Assembly (NCBI GenBank): GCA_029216955.1
Contig: JANAVB010010791.1
Location: 9,179,593 to 9,243,592, forward strand
DNA: 64,000 nucleotides
Direction: 5' to 3'
Source: Iris pallida
Lineage: Eukaryota; Streptophyta; Magnoliopsida; Asparagales; Iridaceae
In this document: positions 47,400-59,612 of the stretch, in pieces
Layout: the number at the start of each line of letters is the position of its first letter
Position numbering within the stretch: position 1 is the first letter of the stretch
Notes under the pieces: model-generated
Told to the model about the DNA's origin: nothing
Seen by the model: only the letters and a program-made list of their open reading frames with translations
Database searches by the model: none
Program-made: the position numbers and the translations under genes

Positions 47400-49620
47400 G
47401 TTTAAATGATGGCTTAAATTCTGATCTTCTCATCTCTGACTAGACTTGCAACTGATTTCTCTGGCACTGAAAGGTTGATTCCAATCTTCAGTTCTGAATT
47501 ATCCAAAATGTGACTCGGATCCGAAATGTAACGTCTGAGCTGTGACGTAGAAAACGTTGCACACTCCCAAGATTAGCTGGTAGAGCTAACTGGTATGCTA
47601 CTTCCAACTTGTCTTAAACTTCAAATGGCCTGATGTTCCTGGCCTCAATTTCCAGCTCCGTCAAAACTAATTGTTCCTCTGGTAGGAGAAAACTTCACCA
47701 AAAGCAATTTGGTCTTCCCAAGACATACCAAATTCCGAGACGCAAAATCTCAATACATCTTCAAGCGTCTGGATTGACCTCTCTGATTGCTCGTCCCGCG
47801 GTACTCCATGAATCCGGTAGATGTGCTTCCCGTACAATGATGCCCACTTCTTAGTGGATAAACCAACTTGAAGGAAAAAAAAAGTGTGCTGACTTAGTCA
47901 GTCGGTTTATTATAATCCAATTGGTGCCCTTCCCTCCTTGGGAACAAGGCAATCCTTACTCAAAGTTCATTGTTATATGCTTCTACTTCTACTCCGAATT
48001 GTCCAGCGGCCTCAACAAACTTGTTGTTCTCTTGCTAAATTCCTCATGTTGACAAATTCACATCTAATCCCATACCTGGAATTGTCCTTCTTTATTCCAT
48101 AACACCAATCAATGGAGGCATATTCCGATACATCTTATCATCTCCTGAATATATGGAATACTGTGACTGGTGTATTTCTTTCATCAACTCGTTTCTCCGT
48201 TTGTCAGCCGATACGCAAAGTCTCGCACCATTCTTCAGAGTTCCACTGCTGATCAATTTAGAAACCCTCAAGTGTTCTTGCCAACACTTGATCTCTAAGC
48301 CTGCAAAGTGCCTCGTTTTGGAACTACGTTCTCTTGATTTTGTCCATCGGCCTCGAACTTCATCAATACTGAATCAGCATCCAGCTCCGTCCTTCTATCT
48401 CCAGGTAGTATAACCTCAAGTCCAAACTTCTCGATGTCTTCTAGCAGGTGCCACTCCTTGGCTAAGAACTTCGCCATCAGTATCGACCAAGTGCATCAGT
48501 GACCACATTAGCCTTACCTGAATAGTATTGCAGGTTGATGTCGAAATCCTTCATCTGCTTCAACCATCTTCTTAGTCTAACATTCAGCCCTTCCTGAGTG
48601 AAGACATATTTCAGACTTTGGTAGTCCGTACATATTTTCACTCCCTTTCCATAAAATCATGCTTCCATAGCTTCAAAGTAAAGATAATTGCAGCAAATTC
48701 CAAATTAGGCGTGGGATGATTCTTCTCATGAGTCTGTAGTTGCCTACATGTGTAAGCAATTACTTTCCCATGTTGTTGAAGAACGCAGCCCAGTCCTTTT
48801 CCAGAGACATTACTGTAAATTGAGAACCCACCGGTTCCTGCGGGTAGCGCAAGGATTGGTGTAGTGGTAAGTCTCTTCTTCAGCTCCTCAATGCCGCCTG
48901 GCAATCTTTCGTTCAGATGAACTCTTCATTCTTCCAAGTGAGCTTCGCCATCGGCTCAGCAATCTTGGCGAAATCCTTCACGAACTTTTGATAGTAGCCG
49001 GCCAAGTTCAAGAAACTTCCGAATTGAACTTGGAGTATACCACTCTTCATCAGCAGCTATCTTCCAACGAAATTTCTTCTCTTGACAACATGGCCAAAAA
49101 TGCACCTTGTCAAAAATCCACGTTCAGATAGCTTACCATAAAACTTCTTTTTCTTCAAAGTTTCCAGAATTTTCATCAGATGTTCTTCATGCTCTTCTTC
49201 AGTCTTCGAATATATCAGAATGTTATCTATGGAGAAGATAAACTGATTCAAATACTCATGAAAAACTCTGTTCATGATATTCATGAACACAGCAGAAGCA
49301 TTTGTCAGTCTAACGTCCAGACCACAGAAAACTACCCATACTTGGTGTTTGAACGCTGTCTTAGAAATGTCCTCTTTCCTGACTCTGATTTGGTGGTAGT
49401 CATATCTTAAATCAAACTTTGAAACACCCTAACTCCATACAACCAGATCAAACAGATCCTCGATCCAGACAGAAAGTACTTGTTCTTTAGTGTCTGGTAA
49501 TCGATGCACATCCGTTGTTCCATCCTTCTTGGGCACAAACAAGATAGGTGTTCCTTAAGGTGAAGTCCCTTTCTGAATAAATCCTAGAGCCTTCATTGAT
49601 CTGGTCCTTCATCTTCTATG
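47400..49620 (-). pseudogene. pol: Element C pol remnants: RT, RNase H, integrase, chromodomain
   Basis: Minus strand, from right to left. RT pieces are VPKKDG (about 49525), VFMNIMNRVFHEYL and IDNILIYSK (about 49200-49290; Asn replaces the second catalytic Asp). RNase H is [14 protein letters not shown] and [18 protein letters not shown] (48638-48904). A linker AKFLAKEWHLLEDIEKFGL comes next, then an integrase zinc-module scrap (MKEIHQSQYSIYSGDDKMYRN, about 48130-48190) and a tail with TSQLRRYISDPSHILD (about 47530-47580). Most of the integrase core is missing, and stops and shifts are frequent. The protein cannot be made from this copy. Confidence 0.85.
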
Positions 49621-50290
49621 AACCCCGAGTTTGCATCATGCCTTATTGTAGGAGACAAGGTCTGCTGGATAGGAAGAGAGTCCCTAGGTTGTGGCCTAAC
49701 AGGTGTTGCTGGGATATGAGCTCTGGTTTGATGGAAAGATAAGGGACAGTCCTTTACCCGATGTTCAGCTGATCCACATGCCAAATATTGTCCCAATCTC
49801 TTGCGGCAACTAACGGTCTGATAACCAGGCCTCTTGCAATAGTTACAAGCCCATAGCTTCTTACGACAAGGCTGCCGGAAAGTAGGGTACTCGATGGGAC
49901 CCAATATCTTCTAGATTCAGGGGTATCCTTCCTAGGGCAAAAGTTCTACTCTAACTTGGTTGGAGATAACTAAGGCTACAGCATTGACGTTCTTCATGTC
50001 TTCTCTCGTGATATTCATCTGTTTCTGTTGGGCTTCATCTTGAGCTTTCTGGAACTCCAGGATTTCTTGAAATAGGACAACCATTTGGAAGATATTTGCT
50101 GGTACTGGTGGAGCAACAAAAATGAATACTCCACCAAGGAAATGTAACTCAGTTTGAGATGAGGTAGGAATCGCCAGTGTAGGGAAAACTTCACTGGATG
50201 CAATATGGGGAAGGTCAATCAGCCGCGAGGGAATAAACCCTGGACTTGGTTGAGGGGATGGGGTATGATCCGGAGATAACACCTCATCGC
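49593..50290 (-). pseudogene. gag: Element C gag remnant with zinc knuckles
   Basis: The minus strand encodes two knuckle-like motifs, CNYCKRPGYQTVSC (His replaced by Tyr-Gln) and CLACGSAEHRVKDC, in an open frame of 104 codons ending at 49593. A further open frame, 49932-50282, is Pro-rich, with the QEILEFQKAQDEAQQKQM helix. Most of the capsid domain of a chromovirus gag is absent. Confidence 0.7.
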
Positions 50291-50475
50291 CAGCAGGATT
50301 TTGTCAATGGTCATTCTCTGGATGGTTTAGGATGCAAACATAAACAAGATATCCTACCAGTCTATAATCAAACAAAAATATTTATTTATAATATATTTCG
50401 GTCCTATGTTGTGACAAATTGATGTTCTAGTGTTCTAATTGTTTCTAGGTATGTTTTCCTAAGTTATTGTTCAGA

Positions 50476-50491
50476 CCTGCATGGGCCACCA
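50476..50491 (-). promoter_or_regulatory. Degenerate primer-binding site of element C
   Basis: The minus strand reads TGGTGGCCCATGCAGG, nine bases inside the 5' LTR edge. It resembles TGGTATCAGAGC only partly, so priming by tRNA-Met may be impaired, or another primer is used. Confidence 0.35.
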
Positions 50492-50500
50492 CTAAAAATA

Positions 50501-53500
50501 TGTCACGACCCGATCCCAATATTCTGGGTCTAGTCGGATCATGCCCAGCCTGCACCGTTGTTGAGACGGCGGCAGTAAGCTGTTCAGTAGCAGGTAACCA
50601 TACAACAACACTATAATTTGTCACAACTCAACATCGGAAACTTTATTAAACTTTTACATGAAATAAAAGATACAACTTAAACCATTTTTTTTCATACATC
50701 ATGAATAAAAGAAAACTCTAGGCAAACAGCTCAGCAATCTCGAATTCCTCGTCTTGGGATCGCGTAACAAAGCCTCATCAATGATACCTAAAATATTGGG
50801 TCTCCAGTTAGGAGGGAGCAAAGTACAATTACGAATATCCAATAATTCAAATAATAATTTGAAATTTGCAATGTTAAACAATTTGAAATACTTTAACAAT
50901 ATTTTCCAACAATTCTACAATTGAAAACAATGTGATTTGAGTAGGTAACGAACTATGACCGGCTTGGGATGATTCAATTATATCCTAATGATACGGTCCG
51001 GCCTATCCTCGTGTATAGGAGGAATCAGCTCGCACAATCAATGATGCAATATAGGGGTATTGGTCATAGACGCTACACTACTCTCCCAATATCCCGAGTC
51101 AATCAGATTCAATCAATGAGTCAATATTCGAACTCTAGGAGAGAGTTCCGTGTAGCAATATGGTTTAAAATTGCAATAAAACAATTACTAGATAAATTAC
51201 CAAATAGACATAACTGTACTTGCCTTTGTTTTAGAATGACTGGATAGACGAGTCGTACCGAGGAGGAACGTCAGGTGTAACTTTGAGTTCCTACAGTTGA
51301 GAACTCGACTTAGAACCTTGAATAACCAGACTAAGTGTGCTAGTTGCAATCTCTAGTAGTCATGTCCTAGTCAGGTTTTATGTTGTATTAATCTACAGCT
51401 AACGATTACGTCGCAACTACGTGCGTTGATTAAGCCGGTTAATTGGATTATTTGGAAATACACGAGAATCAATTTAACTTTGGAAAACTTTAAGTTTTTG
51501 TAATATACATATAAAAATACAGTTTTCCTTTAGTGATAAATCGTGAACTAGTTATTTTCTAATATTTTAACCATATTAATTAATTCTTAATTAATCAGTA
51601 AATTATGCTCTAAGCTACGATTATACGTCTAATCACAACCACCCAAATCACATCCACCAGAAAATAAAATAAAACTATGCTACACAATACAATGGCACAG
51701 CTAATGGTCCTAGGGTGGGCTTATGCCCTGTACAATTTCTTTTACATTAAATAAGAGAAAATGACTGAAATATTAAATAAAGTGCAGAAATTAAATGACT
51801 ATAATAAATAGCCTAAATATTAAATAAAATAATTGAAAATGAAACTAAGAGTCTCAGACTCGGTCCATTCCTCAAACTTCGGCTAATACCACAACGTTCG
51901 GTCGGACCGGTGCGTTTGTATTTCGCCGGGGCCCACAGACCGGTACGATCGTCGCCCGAAAAATCAGTTTAGAAATTCATTTTCGAAAGCCAATTTTGAA
52001 ATCAATATAAATATAGTTTTTATAAAAAATTTGGGCAGCACTTCCTCTATTTTCGGGACAAACCCAAAACTGGGAAGTGCGCCAACAAATTCCTGCAAAT
52101 ATTTTCCAACCCAAAATAGTCCACAGAAATATCCACCAAAATGATTTCCAACACCACAGAAATAATTCCAACACCACCGAATAATTCCCGAAAAGTCCGG
52201 GAATCTCATAATCCAACCAAATCACACCAAGGCAACACAGGAAAATAATCTAACGCAGCTAAACGATAATATACGCGGCTAACCGGATTCCCGAGAGGGA
52301 ACCGGGGGACCGATCTATCATCATCGACTCTACGGGGGACGAACTACTGTGATTATCCAGAAATTACCAGATTCCGTTGGCGGGGAGCCGCAGGAAAAAC
52401 TTGGGAATAATCCGAAACTAAGTTCGGCAGCAGGTCGAAGATCCCGAACAGCGGGAGAGTCCGCGGACAGCGAAAAAACGCCGGCGGGGACAGCAAGGAA
52501 CCGCGAAAATCAGCGGAAAACTCCGCCGGGGCACTGGAGGGCGGCGGACAGCGGAGAAGTCCACGGGAAGGGGTTGCTGGACAGCAGCGGGGCACCGACG
52601 GCACGGGCGCTGTCGGCCGAGGGGGTCGCTGACGCGGCGGGGAACCGCGCGGAAGGGGGTCGGGGTTCTGCCGGCGGGTCGCCGGGCTGGCTGCGGCAGA
52701 GGGAGCCACGGACGACCGCGGGAGGAGCGGGCTCGGGGAGGAGCACCGCCGCTGCGGGCGGTCGGGATGGCCGCGAAGGGGCGGCGGATCCGCGCTGGAC
52801 GGGAAGATCGCCGGAGAGGAAGTCGGGGCGGCCTCGGGAACAGGGCACACGGCCGGGCGCTTCGCCGGAAGGGCACCGCGCGGAGGCGGATCTGGCCGAA
52901 AAGGGGGCGCAAGGAGGCCGGCGGGCGCGGCATGGAAACGCCGGGGTCGGCGGAGCTCCGGGAAGAAGGCGCTGCGGTCGCCGGACTCGCGGCCAGGGGC
53001 GGCGCGAGGGGGAACTCGGCAGCCGCGGAAAGTCGCGCGGATCGCCGGAGTTGGCGGAGTGGCGGTTGGGGGTTGGTGAGTGAAGTAGGTTTCTGAGAAC
53101 AGAGAGGGAGAGATGAGAGTACGAGAGAGAGAGAGTAGGAAGAGTTTGCTTTCTCTGTGAAGTGAGAAATGGGAATAGTTGTGGATGAGTTAAAAGGGAG
53201 TGGGGGTGTGGTTGAGTATTAAAAGGAAAAATGGGAAAAGTGTGTGGTCCAGAGGAGTTGATGGAATGGGGAGTTATAAGAGGGGGAGTTGATGGGTTGG
53301 GAGTTATAAGGAGATGGGAATTAAATTGGGGAGTTACGGAAATGAGGGGGTTTTGCCAATGTGTGTGAGTGAGTAGATGCTGGTCCTACGGGACCAGCCC
53401 AAATTTATTATTATTATTATTTTTTTAATTAATAACCAAGTCAAAATCAGATTAAGAAGGAAATAGGGCTCGGGCCTGGGTCTGGGCTCGGACTCGGGTC

Positions 53501-53629
53501 TGGATCCGAAAATCAAAAATCCAAGTTTATTAATATTTTTCAAAATTCTTTTTCACCCAAAATTATTTAATATAATAATAATTTTCGAAATACTAATAAA
53601 ACACTATTAATAATAAAATAGGTTTCACA
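50501..53629 (-). repeat. LTR of element C (5' LTR in element orientation)
   Basis: 3129 bp, same edges as its partner at 43911-47035. The differences are mostly transitions, plus indels of 1-7 bases. The GC-rich island lies at about 52280-53090. Confidence 0.95.
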
Positions 53630-55609
53630 ACACCCTATGAGCTTTGGTTTGGGAGAACCCCCAATGTTTCTTTTTTTAAAGTTTTTGGTTGTAGATGTTT
53701 TATCCTTAACACCAAAGACAACTTAGGCAAATTTGATGCCAAAGCTGACGATGGTATCTTTCTTGGTTATGCCGCCAAGAGTAAGGGATATAGAGTTTTT
53801 AATAAACGCTCACTTATTGTGGAAGAGTCAACAAATGTGACTTTTGATGAAGATAACAGTGCAGTAAGTACTCTTGATGATGACGTTGAGCCATCAACTT
53901 CTACTCCAATGAATACTTCAACCGAAACTGATTCTCTGGAGGGTTTGCCTAAGAAATTCTCTTTCAAACCTTCTCATCCAGAAAATTTAGTAATAGGAGA
54001 AGTTTCACGTGGAGTAACTACTAGATCATCACTAAGAGACTCCGTTGCTAGCACTGCCTTCATTTCACAAGTAGAGCCTAAAAACATTTCTGAAGCCTTT
54101 AATGATGAATTTTGGATTTCTGCTATGCAAGAAGAACTCAACCAATTCGAGAGAAGCCAAGTATGGAAACTCGTTCCTAAACCGGTTAATCACTCGATAA
54201 TTGGTACTAAATGGGTTTTTAGAAACAAAGTAAATGAAGATGGTTCAGTCACACGTAACAAAGCTCGTCTAGTAGCTCAAGGATACAACCAAGAGGAAGG
54301 TATCGACTACGATGAGACGTATGCTCCTGTTGCTAGACTAGAATCCATTCGGATGCTTTGTGCTTTTGCTAATTTTCAAAACTTTAAATTATTTCAAATG
54401 GATGTGAAAAGTGCTTTCTTGAATGGTTTTATTAAGGAGGAAGTTTATGTGAAACAACCTCCTGGCTTTGAAAATCACAAATTTCTCGACCACGTGTTCA
54501 AGCTAAAGAAAGTGCTTTATGGCCTCAAACAAGCCCCCAGAGCTTGGTATGAAAGGCTAAGTAGCTTCTTACTTGAGAAAGGTTTTTCAAAAGGGAAAAT
54601 TGATACTACACTATTTATAAAATCTTTTAAAGACACTATTCTGTTGATTCAAATCTATGTTGATGATATCATTTTTGGGTCTACTGATGAAACTCTCTGT
54701 CAAGAATTTGCCAAGTGTATGCAGACGGAATTTGAGATGAGCATGATGGGAGAGCTCAACTACTTTCTTGGCCTGTAAGTGAAACAAATGGCTAATGGAA
54801 CTTTCATCTGTCAATCGAAGTATACCAAGGACATGCTGAAGAAGTTCGATCTTGACAACGTCAAACCAATCAGCACTCCAATGGCTACTTCAACCAAACT
54901 CGAACCAGATGAGAGCGGTAAACCTGTTGATCAACGTAAGTATCGAGGTATGATAGGCAGCTTACTTTATTTAACTGCTAGTCGTCCCGATATCATGTTC
55001 AGTGTTTACCTATGTGCGAGATATCAAGCTAATCCTAAAGAATCACACATGACCGCGGTTAAGCGTATCTTTCGATACCTTAAGGGTACGGTTACAATGG
55101 GCCTATGGTATCCCAAGTCCACATCATTTGACCTTATTGGTTACTTTGATGCTGACTTCGCTGGATGCAAGGTCGACCGTAAAAGTACGAGCAGCACGTA
55201 TCATTTATTAGGAAAAGCTTTAGTCTCCTGGTTTAGCAAGAAACAGAACTCTGTAGCACTATCCACAACAGAAGCTGAATACATAGCAGCTGGGCGTTGT
55301 TGTGCACAAATTCTGTGGATGAAGCAAACCCTTGAAGACTATAAGTTATCTTTTATGCATATTCCTATATTCTGTGACAACACTAGTGCCATTAATTTGA
55401 CTAAGAACCCTGTCTGTCACTCACGCACTAAACACATTGAGATCAGACACCACTTTTTGCGTGATCATCAGCAAAATGGCACGATTAACTTAGAGTTTAT
55501 TGACACTGATCATCAGCTAGCAAATTTCTTTACTAAGCCATTATCCGAAGAGCGCTTCAATTTCCTTTGTCGTGAACTCGGAATTTTGGATGAAGCAGTT
55601 ATAAGTTGA
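53630..55609 (+). pseudogene. pol: Copia A pol, integrase tail, RT and RNase H
   Basis: It continues the frame of 42847-43910 ([19 protein letters not shown]). Next come an acidic linker, RT ([36 protein letters not shown] near 54290, [31 protein letters not shown], and catalytic YVDDIIFGS near 54655) and RNase H (YFDADFAGCKVDRKST, ALSTTEAEYIAAGRCCAQ, TKNPVCHSRTKHIEIRHHF), ending at TGA 55607-55609. One in-frame TAA at 54776-54778 follows NYFLGL, where CAA (Gln) is expected. All catalytic residues of RT are kept. Without that stop the enzyme would be complete. Confidence 0.95.
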
Positions 55610-56365
55610 GACTCACCTGCGTAAATATCGAGTATATTTTGATTCTTTTACGACAAATTTGGTATGGGTACAAGCCGAAAGGGTCCTTCTGACAACAAGG
55701 CGTAAAAGCCTAAGCGACACGGTGCACTAGTCCTCAGGACTACCGCTAGCTGGGATCCGGCCCCTGCAGCTAACCCATGGCAAATTTGAAATATTGAATT
55801 ACAATATATTTCCTTGTTTGTTATATGGTTTGTTTCGATTTAATATTGCCTAATTGATTTTTCTAAAGTTCATTCTAACTTTTGTGTACCTCTCTATGTA
55901 CTTCAATGCATTCATCTTACTTTTATCCTCTCTAATTTTTTTTTTCTTCAACACTTAACCATTTTTTTCTCTTCAGCCTGTTTTAAGTTCTGGACCACTA
56001 ATCCAGAACTCGGGCCGAACTCTGCCCCTAACAGAGTTCGGGCCGAGTTCGGTCCCTATTGGTCCAGCGTCGGGATCAGCCTCTGCAGTTGGATCAGTTT
56101 AGATCATACGGTCAGAATTTCTTCCGACCAACGAAAACCCTCTCTTATATTTCGGGTTTTCATCTCTCTCCTTCACTATTACCTCCTTTCTCACCTCTCC
56201 AAACTCTTTCCTTCAAACCCTAACCCTAGTTTTTGATCTAGCACGCTCTATTACTTCTCAAAATCAAGGGAAAGGGGTTTCTCATCATTCTCTTCTACTG
56301 TTTGTTGTTGATTTCAGGTATATCCCCTTCTTTCTCTCTATTTCAAGTTCTCTATTTCCTTGCAA
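55610..56365 (+). other. Linker between pol and ORF3 of copia A, with GC palindromes
   Basis: About 98% identical to 265-955 of B, then diverging. Near-palindromes at about 56004-56024 and 56032-56052 share the TCGGGCCGA core with the LTR motifs. CT-rich leader-like DNA follows. Confidence 0.6.
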
Positions 56366-57628
56366 ATGGCTCCTCGCTTGCCCAATCGTGGGAAAAGGAC
56401 TCGAACTGAGGGAGCTTCCTCTTCGAATCCTTCTCCTCCAATTGAGCAAGTAGTTGAACAATAACCCATTCATCCGTTGTTCAACCCGCCTCGTCCCCAT
56501 GATCCGAATACATATAACGAGCGATTATTTGTGTCGCTAGACGCATCTAATGCATGGTTTAGCGACTTTCGGACTCGTCCGGTGTTCGGGGGACATCCGA
56601 TAAATTTTACAATCTTTTCTCAATATGAATCATTATTTCGTGATCTATGTTTGGATGCGTTAGTTGCCTCAAACTTTGTCATTTACCGTAGCGCAATCCA
56701 AATGTTTTATTGCAATTTAACTTTCGATGCAACCCACATCTATTCCCGGGTTGCCGGTATTGACATTGCTTTCAATGATTCTGAGTTGGGAGATTTTCTT
56801 GATCTTTTTAATCTCGATGCTTGGGATAAACTTGTGGAAGCTCGTCAACTTCAATTTGTTGGCGATACTTCTCTTGAAGGTTTCAAGGAGGAATTATGTG
56901 CTCCTAACATAAGTCCTCGCAAACTTATGGCCAAGCACCTCAACCCATATTTCTATGAACTTCATCGAATCATTTTTAACACTATCTTGCCAAAAGCTGG
57001 CTCCACTGATGAAGTTACCTACTTTGAGATATCTGCTTTGTACCACCTTCATTATCGTATCCCCTTCAATCTTTCTAGGACAATGATGGACTGGATGATA
57101 AATTGTAGGAAGAAACCAAGAGCATTGGTTTATCCTTTATATCTTCCTATGGTTTTTCGTGCGTTCATTATTCCTATTCATGACTGTCAGTTCTTGCCTG
57201 CTCCTGCTTTCCTGTCCAAGGCACGACGTTCTCAGGCAGTCGTCGCCTCTCCTGAGACTTCTGAGCAGTCTGCTGATGAGGAGCCTGACGCCCCTCCACT
57301 CGGTTAGGATGCACCACTTCCATCTGCCACTCTTGAGTCTATTCAGACTATGCTCCGGGATCGTTTTACTCTTGAGGACGATCGCTGGACACAGCTGGAC
57401 TATCGTACTACTCTGCAGATGAGTGCCCTCGGAAACTCTCTGTATGATATACGGTATTCCCTGTCTCGTCATCTGCACATTCCCATGGAGCGGGATCCTG
57501 AGCGCGCGGGCCATCGCATTGATGATCCTTGGGTCATGCGTTACATGGATCCGGATTCTGCATTTTTGGACCCCCGTCGCTCCTTTCCCGGTCCTTCAGA
57601 TGCTCCAGGACCTTCTCGTTCTCCGTGA
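56366..57628 (+). pseudogene. ORF3 of copia A with two nonsense codons
   Basis: Same frame from ATG 56366 to TGA 57626-57628 (420 codons before the stop). TAA interrupts at about 56462-56464 (after VVEQ) and TAG at 57305-57307 (after PPLG); B has Gln at the second site. Family segments are MFYCNLTFDATHIYSRVAG, IDIAFNDSELGDFLDL, LMAKHLNPYFYELHRI, MMDWMINCRKKPRALVYPL and the acidic-to-Pro/Ser tail. The N-terminal two thirds are only about 75% identical to B at the DNA level, while the tail is about 92% and the flanks 97-98%. Confidence 0.9.
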
Positions 57629-57929
57629 TGGAGATTGGCTCGATCTGCTGCTGCTACTGATGATGATCTTAGTTGATGCTTTTTGATTTCAGTTATTTAG
57701 TTTATTATGGATTTATGTCCTTGGTTTTATGTACTCAAAACTCTGGTTGTGTGTTTGACACTTGGTTTTGTGGATGACATTTTATCATAGTTTTACTTTA
57801 TGCTAGTGACTCATTTTGTTGAGTCATACACTGTTTCTTCTCTGCTTGGTGTGGTTGCATCACTCTTCATTGTCTATACTGCAGTTTATATGATCTTTCA
57901 TTCATATGCAGTATATATTGCTAACTGCC

Positions 57930-58195
57930 AAAAGGGGGAGAACTATGTATATTTTCGTATATTTGTGCTTGTTTTTGCTTTTGGGAGATATTATCTATCA
58001 GGCCACAGGTTCTATGCATTATTTACGGGGGAGAGCTATTGCTTCTAGCTCGGCACCGTTCACTGATTACGGGGGAGCTATCTTCTTTTAGCTCGGCATC
58101 GGTTATGGGGGAGCTGTGTTACAAATCAACTGTGTCCAGGTATGAATATTTAAATATACATATATTATTTTGTCAATTATCAATATGGGGGAGAT
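57930..58195 (+). promoter_or_regulatory. Polypurine-tract array of copia A
   Basis: Purine tracts of the GGGGGAG type at about 57930-57943, 58027-58034, 58071-58078, 58107-58113 and 58187-58195, the last touching the 3' LTR. The inner ones are paired with TAGCTC inverted arms as in B. This copy shows GGGGGAGAGCTA at the second tract. Confidence 0.75.
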
Positions 58196-59139
58196 TGTTG
58201 ACACAAAGTCACAGTCAACCAAATATTGACTACATTGACTAAATAATGTCTGTATTAATTCAATACGACACACGACGTCTGCATTTCGTTCAAGACAGAC
58301 GACAGCTTAGTCTCCGGTTCTCAGTGTATTTTCGAGTCTGTATTTTATATTTTTATTGAGTCTAGACTTGTGTACTCTGAGTCATGCTGAGCTCTTGACA
58401 CTTAGTCTACAGCCTACCCAAAATCCCAAGCTCCACTGAACCAAACACTGCCCAAAAATCCCCTTTGAACCACTCTGTGCTCTGGAGACAGAGTTCGGGC
58501 CGAACTCTGCCTCCACACAGAGTTCGGGCCGAACTCTGTCCCCTAGAAATCAGGAACCCTAATTTTAGGGTTAGCTGGTTGCTAGTTGTCCAACGGCCAA
58601 ATATTTGAATTTTTCTACCCGAATTCTGGCCGAATTCTGCCTATAAAAACACTATAAATAGGGCATGAATTCTCTCATTCCAATCCATCCAATCTTCTCT
58701 TCTCTTCTATCTTGTAGCTGAAATAAGCCATACCCTTCCCATCTACTAGCCACAAGCCTCCTAAGTCTCGAGTGCTCAGCATCTCTCAGTTAGGATTCTT
58801 GTGCAAGAGTCGAAGAAGTCGCTTGGACAATTCCAAGCAAATCGCCACTGCGATCCTCTGTTAGAAGTTGACGTGCTCTTCTGAAGTAAAGGCACGGTTG
58901 TAAACTACTATTTCACAAATAGTGGATTTGAATCCTGAGCCAGAGTTCTCAGGCCTGGACTAGTCCTCCACGAGGGAAACCAGGTTAAAATCGCTGTGTT
59001 TGCGTATGCTCTTTTGATCTCCTTTTATTTTCCACACTTTACTCTGATTATTTATTATTGGTGAAAGAGTTATTTTAATTGGTCATTTTTCTATATATAC
59101 TCTATTCACCCCCCTCTAGAGTTGCCAAACTGTTCTTCA
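58196..59139 (+). repeat. 3' LTR of copia A
   Basis: 944 bp, same edges as the 5' LTR. Palindromes at 58489-58509 and 58518-58538, TATA box at 58653-58660. Confidence 0.97.
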
Positions 59140-59167
59140 GACTGTACTGCTCTTTTGGAGCCACTTC
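59140..59167 (-). pseudogene. Scrap of exon 1 of the CACTA D gene
   Basis: On the minus strand GAAGTGGCTCCAAAAGAGC reads in frame across the removed copia A (one GACTG copy) into exon 1 at 39740 and below. A possible splice acceptor (AAATAG) precedes it at 59168-59170. It shows that A split a single exon. Confidence 0.55.
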
Positions 59168-59192
59168 CTATTTCTATAAAATGTCTTCTCTG

Positions 59193-59274
<82 letters not shown>

Positions 59275-59302
59275 TATTATATATATATATATATTTTTTT
59301 TT

Positions 59303-59369
<67 letters not shown>

Positions 59370-59396
59370 AATATATATATATATATATATAACAAT

Positions 59397-59453
<57 letters not shown>

Positions 59454-59483
59454 TATATATATTATATATATATATATATATAT

Positions 59484-59532
<49 letters not shown>

Positions 59533-59612
59533 ATATATAAGCATATATATATATATATATATATGCTTATATATATATATATAAAAAAAAAAATATATAT
59601 ATATATATAAAC
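59193..59612 (+). repeat. Very long interrupted (TA)n microsatellite
   Basis: About 420 bases of TA with short interruptions (T and A runs, AACAATA, GCTTATATAT inverted pieces). Read as protein it gives only Ile/Tyr runs. It should form stable foldbacks. Confidence 0.98.

Larger units (their letters stand above)
43911..53629 (-). mobile_element. Gypsy chromovirus element C, nested in pol of copia A
   Basis: Two long LTRs (43911-47035 and 50501-53629) are flanked by ACACC at 43906-43910 and 53630-53634. The interior (47036-50500) holds gag, RT, RNase H, integrase and chromodomain remnants, all on the minus strand, and all broken. I counted about 54 substitutions and a few indels between the LTRs (about 1.7%). 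The interior is only 3.47 kb, so large parts are deleted. Chromovirus assignment rests on the chromodomain-type tail and on the block before the polypurine tract. Confidence 0.95.
39746..59139 (+). mobile_element. Copia element A (Sirevirus-like), complete with a nested gypsy
   Basis: Two 944-bp LTRs (39746-40689 and 58196-59139) differ at about 16 positions by my count (about 1.7%). The flanking 5-mers are identical: GACTG at 39741-39745 and 59140-59144. The interior runs primer site, gag, protease, integrase, RT, RNase H, ORF3 and purine-tract array. Without the nested element C the length is about 9.7 kb. Protein-coding damage is modest: two shifts in the gag/protease region and three nonsense codons. 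It inserted in exon 1 of the CACTA D gene. Confidence 0.97.

Noticed and set aside
59079..59544. Several open frames of 70-109 codons on both strands.
   Set aside because: They are Ile/Tyr runs from the TA microsatellite.
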